Source of the DNA: CAG-492 sp045643465
GTDB lineage: Bacteria; Bacillota; Clostridia; TANB77; CAG-508
Direction: 5' to 3'
DNA length: 64,000 nt
Assembly: GCA_045643465.1 (NCBI GenBank)
Contig: JAZUKV010000002.1
Coordinates: 1-64,000 of the forward strand
The notes beneath the pieces were generated by a model. It ran no database searches and was not told the DNA's origin. It saw nothing but the letters and a program-made list of their open reading frames with translations. A program made the position numbers and the translations under genes. Shown here piece by piece: positions 51,958 through 61,425 of this stretch (the first letter of the stretch is position 1; each line of letters begins with the position of its first letter).

Positions 51958-54003
51958 ATGAGCAATATTAGAAAAATGAAAAAGAAACTTAATAAAAAGG
52001 ATAATTTTAAGTATATAAAGAAAACAGGTTATATAACACAGCGAAAACGTATGAGATTTATAATATTTTGTTTTCTAATAATGCTTTTTAGTTTAATAGG
52101 TAGAATCGGATGGCTTCAATTTAAAACTGGTGATTGGTTACAAAGTATGGCATACTTGCAACAAACTTCAGAGCGTAGTTTTAATCCTAAAAGAGGAACT
52201 ATATATGATGCAACGGGAAAAAAAATATTAGCAGTAAGTGCATCTGTTGAAAGTATAACGGTTAATCCTGTTAATATTAAAAAGGAAGATAAAGAGCGAG
52301 TTGCAAAAAAGTTATCAGATTTATTTGAATTAAACTATGATACAGTTTTAAAAAAAGTAAATAAGAAAAGTGCTATAGAAACTATTGCCAAGAAGGTTAA
52401 TCCAGATAAAGCAAATGAATTAAGGCTTTGGATAAAAGAAAATAATATAAAAACAGGAATAAATATTGATGTTGATACGAAGAGATATTATCCTTATAAC
52501 ACACTGGCTTCACAGATAATTGGATTTTGTGGTAGTGATAATCAAGGATTAATGGGGATTGAAGCAAAGTATGAAGAAATGTTAAAAGGTACTAAAGGAA
52601 GTATTGTAAAATTGACAGATGCAAAGGGAGGAAACCTCGATGATGAGGGCGAGTCCTATATTGGAGCCATTGACGGAAATGATTTAATTTTAACAATAGA
52701 TGCAACTATACAGGGAATAGCGGAAAAATATTTGGAAGAAGCATGTATTGATAATGTGTGCACAGATGGTGGAAATATTATAGTAATGAATCCTAATAAT
52801 GGAGATATTTTGGCGATGGCTGGATATCCCAATTATAATTTAAATGAACCATATACGCCAATAGATGAAAAAGTATTATCAAATTGGGAAAGTATGTCAA
52901 AGGAAGAAAAAACAGCAGAAATGCAAAAAATGTGGAGAAATAAGGCAATATCAGATGCATATGAGCCAGGTTCAACTTTTAAATTAATAACAGCTTCTGC
53001 AGCATTAGAAGAAGGAATTACAGATACAGATAATAGTGGTGAATTTTGTTGTAGTGGTGGAATTACTATAGCAGGAGTTAGAATAAAATGTTGGAGATAT
53101 TATAGACCACATGGGTCAGAAAGTTTAAGAGATGCATTGATGAATTCTTGTAATCCTGTTTTTATAGGTCTAGGCCAAAAATTAGGTGTTTCAACATATT
53201 ATTCATATTTAAGGAAATTTGGATTTTTGCAAAAAACAGGAGTTGATTTATCAGGTGAGGGAAGTAGTATTTTTTTAGCAGAAGAAAAAGTAGGTCCTGT
53301 GGAACTTGCAACAATTTCTTTTGGTCAAAGATTTGAAATCACACCATTACAAATGGTTACAGCTGTATCTAGTATTGCTAATGGGGGAAATTATGTAGTA
53401 CCAAGAGTTGTAAAGTCTATTGTAAATAGTGAAAGTGGAGAAGTGAAAAACATAGAGCCTATAGTTAGGGATAAGGTAATTTCTAAAGAAACATCTGCTA
53501 AAGTTTTAAGTATGATGGAAACGGTTGTGGCACAAGGAACTGGAAAAAATGCACAGGTTCAGGGATATTCTGTTGGTGGAAAAACAGGTACTTCGGAAGA
53601 TGGTGTAAACACTGGAAAATATGTCACTTCATTTGTTGGTGTTGCGCCGATAAGCAATCCACAAGTAGTGGTATTAATTACGTTATATAATCCAACAGGA
53701 GAAGGTGGCCACCAGGGTGGTGGTGTGGCAGCACCAATCGGCTCTCAAATTTTAGGAGAAGTTTTGCCATATTTGGAAATTGAGCAAGATAATTTGAAAG
53801 AAGAGGATATAAAGAAAAAAGTTTTGGTGCCCAATATCGAAGGTAAAACATTTAAAGAGGCAAAAAACATGTTAGAGGAGCTTAAATTAAATATTGAGTA
53901 TGGAAATGAAAATTGTGAAAATATTGATGAATATATAATAAAAGAGCAGATTCCTATAAATGGAGTTAATGTGGTTGAAGGAAGTACGATACTTGTTAAG
54001 TAA
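51958..54003 (+). CDS. Class B penicillin-binding protein (FtsI/SpoVD type) with one PASTA domain
   Basis: This is a D,D-transpeptidase that cross-links peptidoglycan, at the septum or in the spore cortex. It has 681 residues, with GGAGG before ATG 51958. One membrane helix (about 35-53) anchors it. The dimerisation domain has RGTIYDATGKKILAVSA. The active-site motifs are STFK (S339 catalytic), SCN (397-399) and KTG (from K542, GKTGTSED). One PASTA domain closes the protein (VPNIEGKTFKEAKNMLEEL). Its place before murE matches ftsI/spoVD in spore formers; which of the two it serves cannot be decided here. It is paralogous to the minus-strand gene 58985-61222. Confidence 0.94.
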   Translation: MSNIRKMKKKLNKKDNFKYIKKTGYITQRKRMRFIIFCFLIMLFSLIGRIGWLQFKTGDWLQSMAYLQQTSERSFNPKRGTIYDATGKKILAVSASVESITVNPVNIKKEDKERVAKKLSDLFELNYDTVLKKVNKKSAIETIAKKVNPDKANELRLWIKENNIKTGINIDVDTKRYYPYNTLASQIIGFCGSDNQGLMGIEAKYEEMLKGTKGSIVKLTDAKGGNLDDEGESYIGAIDGNDLILTIDATIQGIAEKYLEEACIDNVCTDGGNIIVMNPNNGDILAMAGYPNYNLNEPYTPIDEKVLSNWESMSKEEKTAEMQKMWRNKAISDAYEPGSTFKLITASAALEEGITDTDNSGEFCCSGGITIAGVRIKCWRYYRPHGSESLRDALMNSCNPVFIGLGQKLGVSTYYSYLRKFGFLQKTGVDLSGEGSSIFLAEEKVGPVELATISFGQRFEITPLQMVTAVSSIANGGNYVVPRVVKSIVNSESGEVKNIEPIVRDKVISKETSAKVLSMMETVVAQGTGKNAQVQGYSVGGKTGTSEDGVNTGKYVTSFVGVAPISNPQVVVLITLYNPTGEGGHQGGGVAAPIGSQILGEVLPYLEIEQDNLKEEDIKKKVLVPNIEGKTFKEAKNMLEELKLNIEYGNENCENIDEYIIKEQIPINGVNVVEGSTILVK

Positions 54004-54093
54004 ATTTTTAAAATTCAAAAAAAATCAGAAGATTTCTATACAAAAAAAGATTTTAGTTATATAATAGAGGCAAATTACTATAGGAGGTAAATT

Positions 54094-55575
54094 ATGGAGC
54101 TAAAAAAGGTTTTAGTTGGTATTGATGGATTAAAAGCTAAAGGTGATTTAGATATAGATATAACAAGTATTGAAAGTGATTCAAGAAAAGTAAAAAAAGG
54201 TGGACTATTTGTTGCAATAAAAGGCTTTGAAGCAGATGGTAATGATTATATAAAAGCAGCTATAAAAAAGGGCGCAATTGCTATTATGGCTGAACCAGAT
54301 ATTGATAAAGATTTATTAAAATTAATTGTTAAATATGCAACAATAATAATTGTTCCAGATACAAGATTAGCATTGGCATTGGCTGCTTGCAATTTTTATG
54401 ATAATCCTTCAAAGAAATTTAAATTAATCGGTATTACAGGTACAAAAGGAAAAACAACAACATCTTTTATGGTTAAAAAAATATTAGAAAAACAAGGATT
54501 AAAAGTTGGTTTAATTGGAACAATAGCAACATATATTGGTACTAAAAAAGTTGAAGATAGTGATAGAACAACACCTGAAAGCAATAAATTACAATTTTTG
54601 TTTTCAAAAATGGTAGAGCATGGTTGTGATGCTGTTATAATGGAGGTTTCATCACAAAGTTTAAAACTTAACAGAGTTGCAGGATGTGATTTTGATATAG
54701 CAGTATTTACTAATTTTTCAGAAGATCATATCAGTCCAAAAGAGCATCCTGATATGAAAGATTACTTTGAATCAAAATTAAAATTATTAAAGATGAGTAA
54801 AGTATGTTATTCAAATGCTGATGATTTAATGGTAGCAAAAGTACCAAAATTATTACCAGATTCTAAAGTTACAACATATGGAATAGATAATTTTTGCAAT
54901 TTATTAGCAAAAGATATTACTATAACAAATGCTTATGTTGATTTTAAAGTTAAAATAGAAAATAAAAACGAAAGAGTTAAAGTATGCATACCAGGTAGAT
55001 TTAGTGTATATAATGCGTTAGCAGCAATTGCAATTGCTAAAGAAATGAAATGCTCTTCTGAAAATATTAAGGAAGCATTGGCTGAAGTAAAAGTTCCTGG
55101 AAGAAGTGAACTTGTAGAAAACCCAAAAGGATTGACAATTATGATTGACTATGCACATTCACCAGAAAGTTTAGAAAATATTTTAAATGCTGTAAAATCA
55201 TATACAAAAGGAAGAGTTATTTCTGTGTTTGGTTGTGGAGGAGATAGAGATTCTGGAAAAAGACCAATAATGGGAGAAATTTCTGGAAGAATAGCAGATT
55301 ATACAATTATAACTTCAGATAATCCAAGAACTGAAGACCCAGAGAAAATTGTATTACAAATAGAGGAAGGTATGAAGAAAACTAATGGAAAATATGAGGT
55401 TATTGTTGATAGAAAAGATGCGATAAAAGCAGCAATTAAAATGGCCAATAAATTAGATATTATATTACTTGCTGGCAAAGGGCATGAACCATACCAAGAA
55501 ATTAATGGAGAAAAATTCCCATTTGATGAAAGAATAATAGTAAAAGACATTATGAGTGAATTAGGTAAAAAATAA
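54094..55575 (+). CDS. murE: UDP-MurNAc-tripeptide synthetase MurE (probably mDAP-adding)
   Basis: This cytoplasmic ligase adds the third amino acid to UDP-MurNAc-L-Ala-D-Glu using ATP. It has 493 residues, with AGGAGG before ATG 54094. The N-terminal domain has SIESDSRKVKKGGLFVAIKG. The ATP loop is GTKGKTTT (116-123). The DNPR motif (409-412), followed by TEDP, is the pattern of meso-diaminopimelate-specific MurE rather than the lysine type, so the wall is probably A1-gamma mDAP. GRSELVENPKGLTIMIDYAHSP marks the C-terminal domain. It follows the PBP by 90 bp. Confidence 0.97.
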   Translation: MELKKVLVGIDGLKAKGDLDIDITSIESDSRKVKKGGLFVAIKGFEADGNDYIKAAIKKGAIAIMAEPDIDKDLLKLIVKYATIIIVPDTRLALALAACNFYDNPSKKFKLIGITGTKGKTTTSFMVKKILEKQGLKVGLIGTIATYIGTKKVEDSDRTTPESNKLQFLFSKMVEHGCDAVIMEVSSQSLKLNRVAGCDFDIAVFTNFSEDHISPKEHPDMKDYFESKLKLLKMSKVCYSNADDLMVAKVPKLLPDSKVTTYGIDNFCNLLAKDITITNAYVDFKVKIENKNERVKVCIPGRFSVYNALAAIAIAKEMKCSSENIKEALAEVKVPGRSELVENPKGLTIMIDYAHSPESLENILNAVKSYTKGRVISVFGCGGDRDSGKRPIMGEISGRIADYTIITSDNPRTEDPEKIVLQIEEGMKKTNGKYEVIVDRKDAIKAAIKMANKLDIILLAGKGHEPYQEINGEKFPFDERIIVKDIMSELGKK

Positions 55576-55644
55576 ATATGAGTTGTGAATTTATTAAATG
55601 AAAAAATAATTAGTTTATTTGAAGAAGAAAGGAATGAATTATAA

Positions 55645-56622
55645 ATGAGTTTTCAATTAAAAATATTACTACTATCATTTATGTTTAGTGTAATATTTGC
55701 ATTAATTATTATACCAATATTAAAAAGATTAAAAGTAGGGCAGATAGAGCGTGATGATGGACCAGAATCACATTTAAAGAAACAAGGGACTCCTACTATG
55801 GGAGGAATAATAATGGCACTTGTAATGTTACTATTAACAGTGCTAATGTATTTTGAATATAAAGGTTCAGAGCCACAAGTTGCAAATCGTATGATTCCAC
55901 TTGCAATATTAATAATCGGGTTTGGTGTTGTAGGATTTGTAGATGATTTTAAAAAATTAGTATTAAAAAATACAAAAGGTTTAAAACCATTGTTTAAGAT
56001 GCTAGGATTATTAATTATAGCAGTAGGATTTACTTTATATTTGACAAATATATTAAACAATGGAACAGATATATATATACCAATTGTTAAACAATCAATA
56101 ACATTACCGATTTGGTTATATATCCCATTTTCAATTTTTGTTTTATTAGGAACAACAAATGCTATAAATTTAACTGATGGAATAGATGGTTTATCAACAA
56201 GTGTTACTACAATTATATTAACTTGTTTAGTAGCAATAAGTATTATTTTCGGAGTAAAAGAAATTACAATTTTAGGAACAATATTAATAGGTGCTTGTTT
56301 AGGATTTTTATTATTTAATTTAAATCCAGCTAAAGTATTTATGGGGGATACAGGTTCACTACTTTTAGGTGGTGCAATTGCAGGAATTGCGTTATATTTA
56401 AAATTACCATTATTATTATTAATTATTGCGTTAGTTCCAATTATAGAAACACTTTCTGTTATGATACAAGTAGCATATTTTAAGAAAACAGGGAAAAGAA
56501 TTTTTAAAATGGCACCAATTCATCATCATTTTGAATTATGTGGATGGAAAGAAGGAAAAATTGTTTCTATATTCAGTTTAGTAACATTAATTTTATGTAT
56601 AATAGGAATAAAAGTAATTTAA
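55645..56622 (+). CDS. mraY: Phospho-MurNAc-pentapeptide transferase MraY
   Basis: This membrane enzyme joins the soluble wall precursor to undecaprenyl phosphate, making lipid I. It has 325 residues with about ten membrane helices, and AAAGGA before ATG 55645. Visible family motifs are the Mg2+-binding VGFVDDFKK, the catalytic NLTDGIDGLSTS and the HHHFELCGWKE loop. GTPTMGGIIMAL lies near residue 50. In most clusters murF lies just before it and murD just after; here murE and ftsW are its direct neighbours. Confidence 0.98.
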   Translation: MSFQLKILLLSFMFSVIFALIIIPILKRLKVGQIERDDGPESHLKKQGTPTMGGIIMALVMLLLTVLMYFEYKGSEPQVANRMIPLAILIIGFGVVGFVDDFKKLVLKNTKGLKPLFKMLGLLIIAVGFTLYLTNILNNGTDIYIPIVKQSITLPIWLYIPFSIFVLLGTTNAINLTDGIDGLSTSVTTIILTCLVAISIIFGVKEITILGTILIGACLGFLLFNLNPAKVFMGDTGSLLLGGAIAGIALYLKLPLLLLIIALVPIIETLSVMIQVAYFKKTGKRIFKMAPIHHHFELCGWKEGKIVSIFSLVTLILCIIGIKVI

Positions 56623-56641
56623 ATTGATAAGGAGATAATGT

Positions 56642-57793
56642 ATGCAAAAGAAATCAAAAAAAAGCTCAAATTTTGCTAATAATCAATTTGATTTTATACT
56701 GTGTATTACAGTTTTATTATTACTTGCGTTAGGTATTATTATGGTTCTATCTGCAAGTGCACCATCTGCGTTATCAACTACAGGAAATAGTTATACATAT
56801 GTAAAAAAACAATTGCTTTTCGGTATTGGTGGATTAGTTGTAATGTTTTTTGTATCAAAAGTTGATTATAGATTTTATAAAAAATATTATTGGTATATTT
56901 ACTTTGCATCATGGCTAATCTTATTATTAGTACTTGTACCAGGACTGGGAAATTCTGCAAAGGGAGCAAACAGATGGATAAAAATAGGAGTTCAGTTTCA
57001 ACCATCTGAGCTTACAAAAATAGGAATGATTATATTTTTTGCAGGATATTTAACAGATCATAAAGATAAATTACATGATTTAGTTGAAGGTTTTTTAAAA
57101 CCAATAGGATTTTTAATACCACCAATAGGAATATTATATTTTGTACAAAATCACCTTAGTGTATCTCTTATAATAGGTATCGTAGTTGTCGTAATTATGT
57201 TCATTGCAGGTTGCAGAATTAAATATTTTGCAATATCTGGAATAATATTAGTATCTCTGGTTGTAGGGGTACTAGGATTTATGCAAGTTTCAGGTTCAGG
57301 GGAAGAAAGCTTTAGATTGGATAGAATTTCAACTTATTTTGACCCTTGGTCAGATGCGCAAGGAACGGGATATCAAACTGTACAAAGTTTGTATGCGATT
57401 GGTTCAGGAGGAATGTTTGGATTAGGATTAGGAAATAGTAAACAAAAATATTTATATATTCCAGAGCCTCACAATGATTTTATTTTTTCAATATTAGCCG
57501 AAGAAATAGGATTTTTTGGATGTGTTCTAGTAATAGGCTTATTTGCAATATTTATTTGGAGAGGTATTTTAATTGCGATGAAATCAAAAGATATGTTTGG
57601 ATCTTTGATTGCAATTGGAATAACGACCCAAATTGCTGTGCAAGCTATAATTAATATTGCAGTTGTTACAGGAACAGTACCTACAACAGGTATATCACTT
57701 CCGTTCTTTAGTTATGGTGGAACAGCTTTGTTATTATTGTTAGCAAATGTTGGAATATTATTAAATATATCAAGATCAAATTCAAAAGTATAA
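56642..57793 (+). CDS. ftsW: SEDS peptidoglycan polymerase FtsW/SpoVE
   Basis: This lipid II polymerase works as a pair with a class B PBP during division or cortex formation. It has 383 residues, with AAGGAGA before ATG 56642, 20 nt after mraY. About ten membrane helices are present. Family motifs are LLVLVPGLGNSAKGANRWI, QFQPSELTKIGMI, FRLDRISTYFDPW with the following GYQTVQSLYAIGSGG, PEPHNDFIFSILAEEIGF and GISLPFFSYGGTAL. FtsW and SpoVE cannot be separated by sequence alone. The PBP at 51958 is the likely partner. Confidence 0.95.
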   Translation: MQKKSKKSSNFANNQFDFILCITVLLLLALGIIMVLSASAPSALSTTGNSYTYVKKQLLFGIGGLVVMFFVSKVDYRFYKKYYWYIYFASWLILLLVLVPGLGNSAKGANRWIKIGVQFQPSELTKIGMIIFFAGYLTDHKDKLHDLVEGFLKPIGFLIPPIGILYFVQNHLSVSLIIGIVVVVIMFIAGCRIKYFAISGIILVSLVVGVLGFMQVSGSGEESFRLDRISTYFDPWSDAQGTGYQTVQSLYAIGSGGMFGLGLGNSKQKYLYIPEPHNDFIFSILAEEIGFFGCVLVIGLFAIFIWRGILIAMKSKDMFGSLIAIGITTQIAVQAIINIAVVTGTVPTTGISLPFFSYGGTALLLLLANVGILLNISRSNSKV

Positions 57794-57830
57794 TAAATTA
57801 GTAGTTTAAGATTAAGAAAAGAGGAAAGAT

Positions 57831-58964
57831 ATGAAAGTTATAATATCTGCAGCAGGCACAGGTGGGCATATTAACCCAGGAATTGCTATAGCAAACAAAA
57901 TTAAAGAATATGAGCCTGATTCAGAAATAGTATTTTTTGGAACAAATAGGGGGCTAGAAAATGATTTAGTTCCAAGAGCAGGATATAAATTGAAAACAAT
58001 TGAGGCATATGGTATTCAGCCTAAAAAATTATTGAAAAATATTAAGCAAATAACTAAAACTATGAGAAGTAAAAAAGATGTTCTTAAATTTATTGATGAA
58101 TTTAAGCCAGATATAGTTTTAGGAACTGGTGGATATATTTGTGGACCTGTATTTGCAGCTGCAAATACAAGAAAAGTACCAACGTTTTTACATGAAAGCA
58201 ATGCATACCCAGGAAGAGCGGTAAAGATGTTTGCTAAAAAAGCTGATAAGGTATTTGTTGGTTTCGAAAAAGCAAAAGATAATTTCAAAAATACAAATAA
58301 TGTAATAGTAACTGGTACTCCAACTAAAATAAAAAAATTAGAATTTTCACAACAAAATAAAGAAAAATTATTTAAAGAGCTAAACCTTAATGATAAATTA
58401 CCTACCGTACTAATTTTTGGTGGTAGTCAAGGTGCACAAAAAATAAATGAAAATGTAACTGAAATTATAATTAATAAATCAAATCAGGATTATCAAATTA
58501 TATGGGCAACAGGTCCGAAACAATTTGATATTGTGAAAGAAAAATTAGCTAATAGTAATATTGATATTGAAAATGTTAATAATGCTAAAATAATGCCATA
58601 TATTTATAATATGGAGGAGCTAATGAATTATAGTGACTTACTTGTTTGCAGAAGTGGAGCAATGACAATAACAGAAATTGCTATTGTAGAAAAACCAGCA
58701 ATTTTTATTCCATTGCCAAGTGTAGGTGCAAATAGGCAAGAAGATAATGCAAGAGTATTAGAAAATCTAAATGCTGCCAAAGTTATATTAAATGCAGACT
58801 TAAACAAAGATATTTTAAATAAATATATTGTAGAGATTATATCAAATGAAAACAAAATGATAGAAATGGGAAAAAATGCTGCTAGTATTGCAAAATATGA
58901 AGTGGAAGAAACAATATATAAAGAGATTAAGGAAACATTAAAAAAGAAGAGCACGATTAATTAA
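57831..58964 (+). CDS. murG: Lipid II-forming GlcNAc transferase MurG
   Basis: MurG adds GlcNAc to lipid I on the inner face of the membrane, making lipid II for the polymerase encoded just before it. It has 377 residues, with AGAGGAAAG before ATG 57831. The N-terminal loop is SAAGTGGHINPGIAIA, and GTGGYICGPV and HESNAYPGRA follow. The C-terminal UDP-binding domain shows FGGSQGAQKINE and CRSGAMTITEIA, with Q739-type residues in ANRQEDNA. Its last codons lie inside the bidirectional terminator shared with the opposing PBP gene. Confidence 0.97.
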   Translation: MKVIISAAGTGGHINPGIAIANKIKEYEPDSEIVFFGTNRGLENDLVPRAGYKLKTIEAYGIQPKKLLKNIKQITKTMRSKKDVLKFIDEFKPDIVLGTGGYICGPVFAAANTRKVPTFLHESNAYPGRAVKMFAKKADKVFVGFEKAKDNFKNTNNVIVTGTPTKIKKLEFSQQNKEKLFKELNLNDKLPTVLIFGGSQGAQKINENVTEIIINKSNQDYQIIWATGPKQFDIVKEKLANSNIDIENVNNAKIMPYIYNMEELMNYSDLLVCRSGAMTITEIAIVEKPAIFIPLPSVGANRQEDNARVLENLNAAKVILNADLNKDILNKYIVEIISNENKMIEMGKNAASIAKYEVEETIYKEIKETLKKKSTIN

Positions 58965-58983
58965 AATCGTGTTCTTCTTTTTT
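58941..58983. terminator. Bidirectional terminator between murG and the opposing PBP gene
   Basis: AAAGAAGAGCACGATT pairs with AATCGTGTTCTTCTTT, with A-rich left and T-rich right flanks. It overlaps the murG stop and lies next to the stop of the minus-strand gene. Confidence 0.92.
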
Positions 58984-58984
58984 A

Positions 58985-61222
58985 TTAGTGTGAAGAAGAT
59001 CCAATATCTTCTTGAAGAGTTATTGTTATTACAGTTCCTTCATTAACTTCGGTTCCAGCGATAGGGTCTTGACTTATTACTTTTCCAGATCCTACAACAT
59101 TTATATTTAAATTATGTGATGATAATGCTATTTTAGCAGAATTGTAAGATTGTCCTTTTAAATCAGGTACTGCTGTTTTTGTTTTTTCATTTCTTGTTTC
59201 ATCAGAATATAGCTCTATTATTGCTCCTTCAACTAATGAAGTTCCAGCTTTAGGAATTTGTTCAGTAATAATTGATGTTGCACTACATGTGAAATTGCAT
59301 TTGAATCCTTGCTTTTCTAAGGCTGCTTTAGCATCTGAAGCAGTTTTATTAGTAACATCATGTAATGTTGTTTTTGTAATTTTTGTTGTTGAACCAGTTG
59401 TAGTTTGATTTATAGTATTATTTGAAGGTATATCTAAATAAGGTAATACTTCTGATAATATCTGACTAACCACAGGGGCTGCAATGTGTCCTCCAAAGTG
59501 ATCTTTACCTTTAGGATTATATAGTGTCAATAGAACAACTAGTTGTGGATCATCAGCAGGGGCTACTCCAACGAAAGATGATACATATCCTGCGGTAGAT
59601 CCTTCTGTTGCTTCAGATGTTCCTGTTTTTCCTGCAACTCTATAGCCAGAAACTTGACCATATTTTCCACCACCAACAGTAACAACAGATTCCATCATAT
59701 CTAACATTGTTTTTGATGTTTCTGAAGAAATGACTTGTCTAACTTCTTTTGGTTCAATAGTTGTTACTGATCCAGTATCTGAATCTTTTATTTCTTTTAC
59801 AATTCTAGGTTGCATTAGGGTACCATCATTTGCTACAGCTGAAACTGCAGTAATCATTTGAAGGGGGGTAATAGTAAATCTTTGTCCAAAAGAAATTGTG
59901 GCCAATTCTACAGGTCCTACTGAATTAATATTATGGAATATTCCTGTAGCTTCCCCAGATGTTGCAATACCAGTTTTATTAAATAATCCAAATGCTTCAA
60001 AATATTTATAAAGAGTATTAACTCCTATTTTTTGTCCCAATTGGATAAATGCAGGGTTACAAGAATTTTGAAGTGCTTGTCTTAAAGATTGATATCCATG
60101 ACCAGCTGTGTTAGCACAACTTATATGTCTATCTGCAACGTCTTGGGCTCCGGTACAACGGAAAAGTCCAGGAGTATCCGGGTCTACAATATGCTCTTCT
60201 AAGGCAGTTGAAGCCATAACGACTTTAAAAACTGATCCGGGTTCATATGTATTAGAAATAGCTGTGTTTCTCCACATTTTTTGAAGTGCATCACTTTGGG
60301 CAGATGATGATAAATCATTCCATGTTGCGGATAAATTTTCATTAGGTTGGAAAGGTGTATTTAAATCATAATCTGGATATGTTGCCATAGCTAAAATATC
60401 TCCAGTTTTTGGATTCATAATAATGACATTTCCACCATTTAAACATTGATTTGTTATACATGCCTGCTCTAAGTATTTTTCAGCAATTGATTGAATGTTT
60501 ATATCAATTGTTAATGTTAAATTACTTCCATTTTGAGGTGCGTAATATTGTGCATCTTCATTTGAGATTAAATCTTGAGTAGCATCTTGGGCTGTTGTTA
60601 TTTTTCCAGGTGTTCCAGCTAATGTATTATCCCAATAATATTCTAATCCAGTTAATCCTTGATTATCACTACCACAAAAGCCTATTAAGTTTGAGGCTAA
60701 ATTATAATAAGGATAGTATCTTTTTGTATCTTTATCTATATTTATACCAGAAGAAATTTTATTTTCTTTCATCCAAGATTCTAGCTCTGCTACTTTATTT
60801 TTTTCAACTTTTTGTATTATTGTTTCAACAGAATTTTGGCTTTTAACTTTTTCTAATGTTTCATCATAATTTAATTCAAAGATTGTAGAAAGTCCTCTGG
60901 CTATTTTTTCTTGCAATACTTTAGTATCATCATCAGATTTTTTTATAAATTTTGAAGGATTTATTGTGATAGTATCAACATCAGCACTTATTGCTAAGGC
61001 TGTACCTGTAGAATCATAAATCGTACCTCTTTTTGCACTAATAATTCTACTAGTTGTTTGTTGCTTGGTTGCTGATTCTTTTAATGAATTTCCTTCTACA
61101 AATTGTATAATAGCTATTTTTACTATAAGAAATAAAAATACTATAAATAAAATAACTGATAATGAAAAAAATCTTTTAGGTTTTGAAAATTTATAATTTT
61201 CTTCATCTTTTGATTTTTCCAT
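58985..61222 (-). CDS. Class B penicillin-binding protein (SpoVD/FtsI type) with two PASTA domains
   Basis: This second transpeptidase has 745 residues and is read towards murG. The ATG (complement of 61220-61222) has a modest GGTGA site upstream. One membrane helix (FSLSVILFIVFLFLIVKI) is followed by RGTIYDSTGTALAISAD, close in sequence to the plus-strand paralogue at 51958. The active-site motifs are SVFK in EPGSVFKVVMA, SCN in NSCNPAFIQLG and KTG in AGKTGTSEAT. Two C-terminal PASTA domains (DVTNKTASDAKAALEKQG and VPDLKGQSYNSAKIALSSH) suggest binding to muropeptide or lipid II. One of the two paralogues may be division-specific and the other sporulation-specific. Confidence 0.94.
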   Translation of the reverse strand: MEKSKDEENYKFSKPKRFFSLSVILFIVFLFLIVKIAIIQFVEGNSLKESATKQQTTSRIISAKRGTIYDSTGTALAISADVDTITINPSKFIKKSDDDTKVLQEKIARGLSTIFELNYDETLEKVKSQNSVETIIQKVEKNKVAELESWMKENKISSGINIDKDTKRYYPYYNLASNLIGFCGSDNQGLTGLEYYWDNTLAGTPGKITTAQDATQDLISNEDAQYYAPQNGSNLTLTIDINIQSIAEKYLEQACITNQCLNGGNVIIMNPKTGDILAMATYPDYDLNTPFQPNENLSATWNDLSSSAQSDALQKMWRNTAISNTYEPGSVFKVVMASTALEEHIVDPDTPGLFRCTGAQDVADRHISCANTAGHGYQSLRQALQNSCNPAFIQLGQKIGVNTLYKYFEAFGLFNKTGIATSGEATGIFHNINSVGPVELATISFGQRFTITPLQMITAVSAVANDGTLMQPRIVKEIKDSDTGSVTTIEPKEVRQVISSETSKTMLDMMESVVTVGGGKYGQVSGYRVAGKTGTSEATEGSTAGYVSSFVGVAPADDPQLVVLLTLYNPKGKDHFGGHIAAPVVSQILSEVLPYLDIPSNNTINQTTTGSTTKITKTTLHDVTNKTASDAKAALEKQGFKCNFTCSATSIITEQIPKAGTSLVEGAIIELYSDETRNEKTKTAVPDLKGQSYNSAKIALSSHNLNINVVGSGKVISQDPIAGTEVNEGTVITITLQEDIGSSSH

Positions 61223-61260
61223 TTTAAATAATCACCAACTTTTTTTATATTAATATAATT

Positions 61261-61289
61261 ATTTTATATTAAGGATATTAAAAAATCAA
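61261..61289 (-). promoter_or_regulatory. Possible promoter of the minus-strand PBP gene
   Basis: On the minus strand: TTGATT (61284-61289), 17 nt, TAAAAT (61261-61266). Confidence 0.45.
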
Positions 61290-61343
61290 GATAAAATTGA
61301 ATTAAAGAAAAGCAAAAGCAGTTTTTTGATTTTAAATTTGTAC

Positions 61344-61372
61344 TTGACAATCGGAATATAATTTGCTATTAT
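61344..61372 (+). promoter_or_regulatory. Promoter of comM-dprA
   Basis: TTGACA (61344-61349), exactly 17 nt, TATTAT (61367-61372), 53 nt before comM. Confidence 0.8.
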
Positions 61373-61425
61373 AATAAAAATTTTTTCAAAAAGTTTTAAT
61401 TCTTTAAATTTCCAAAGGAGTATAA

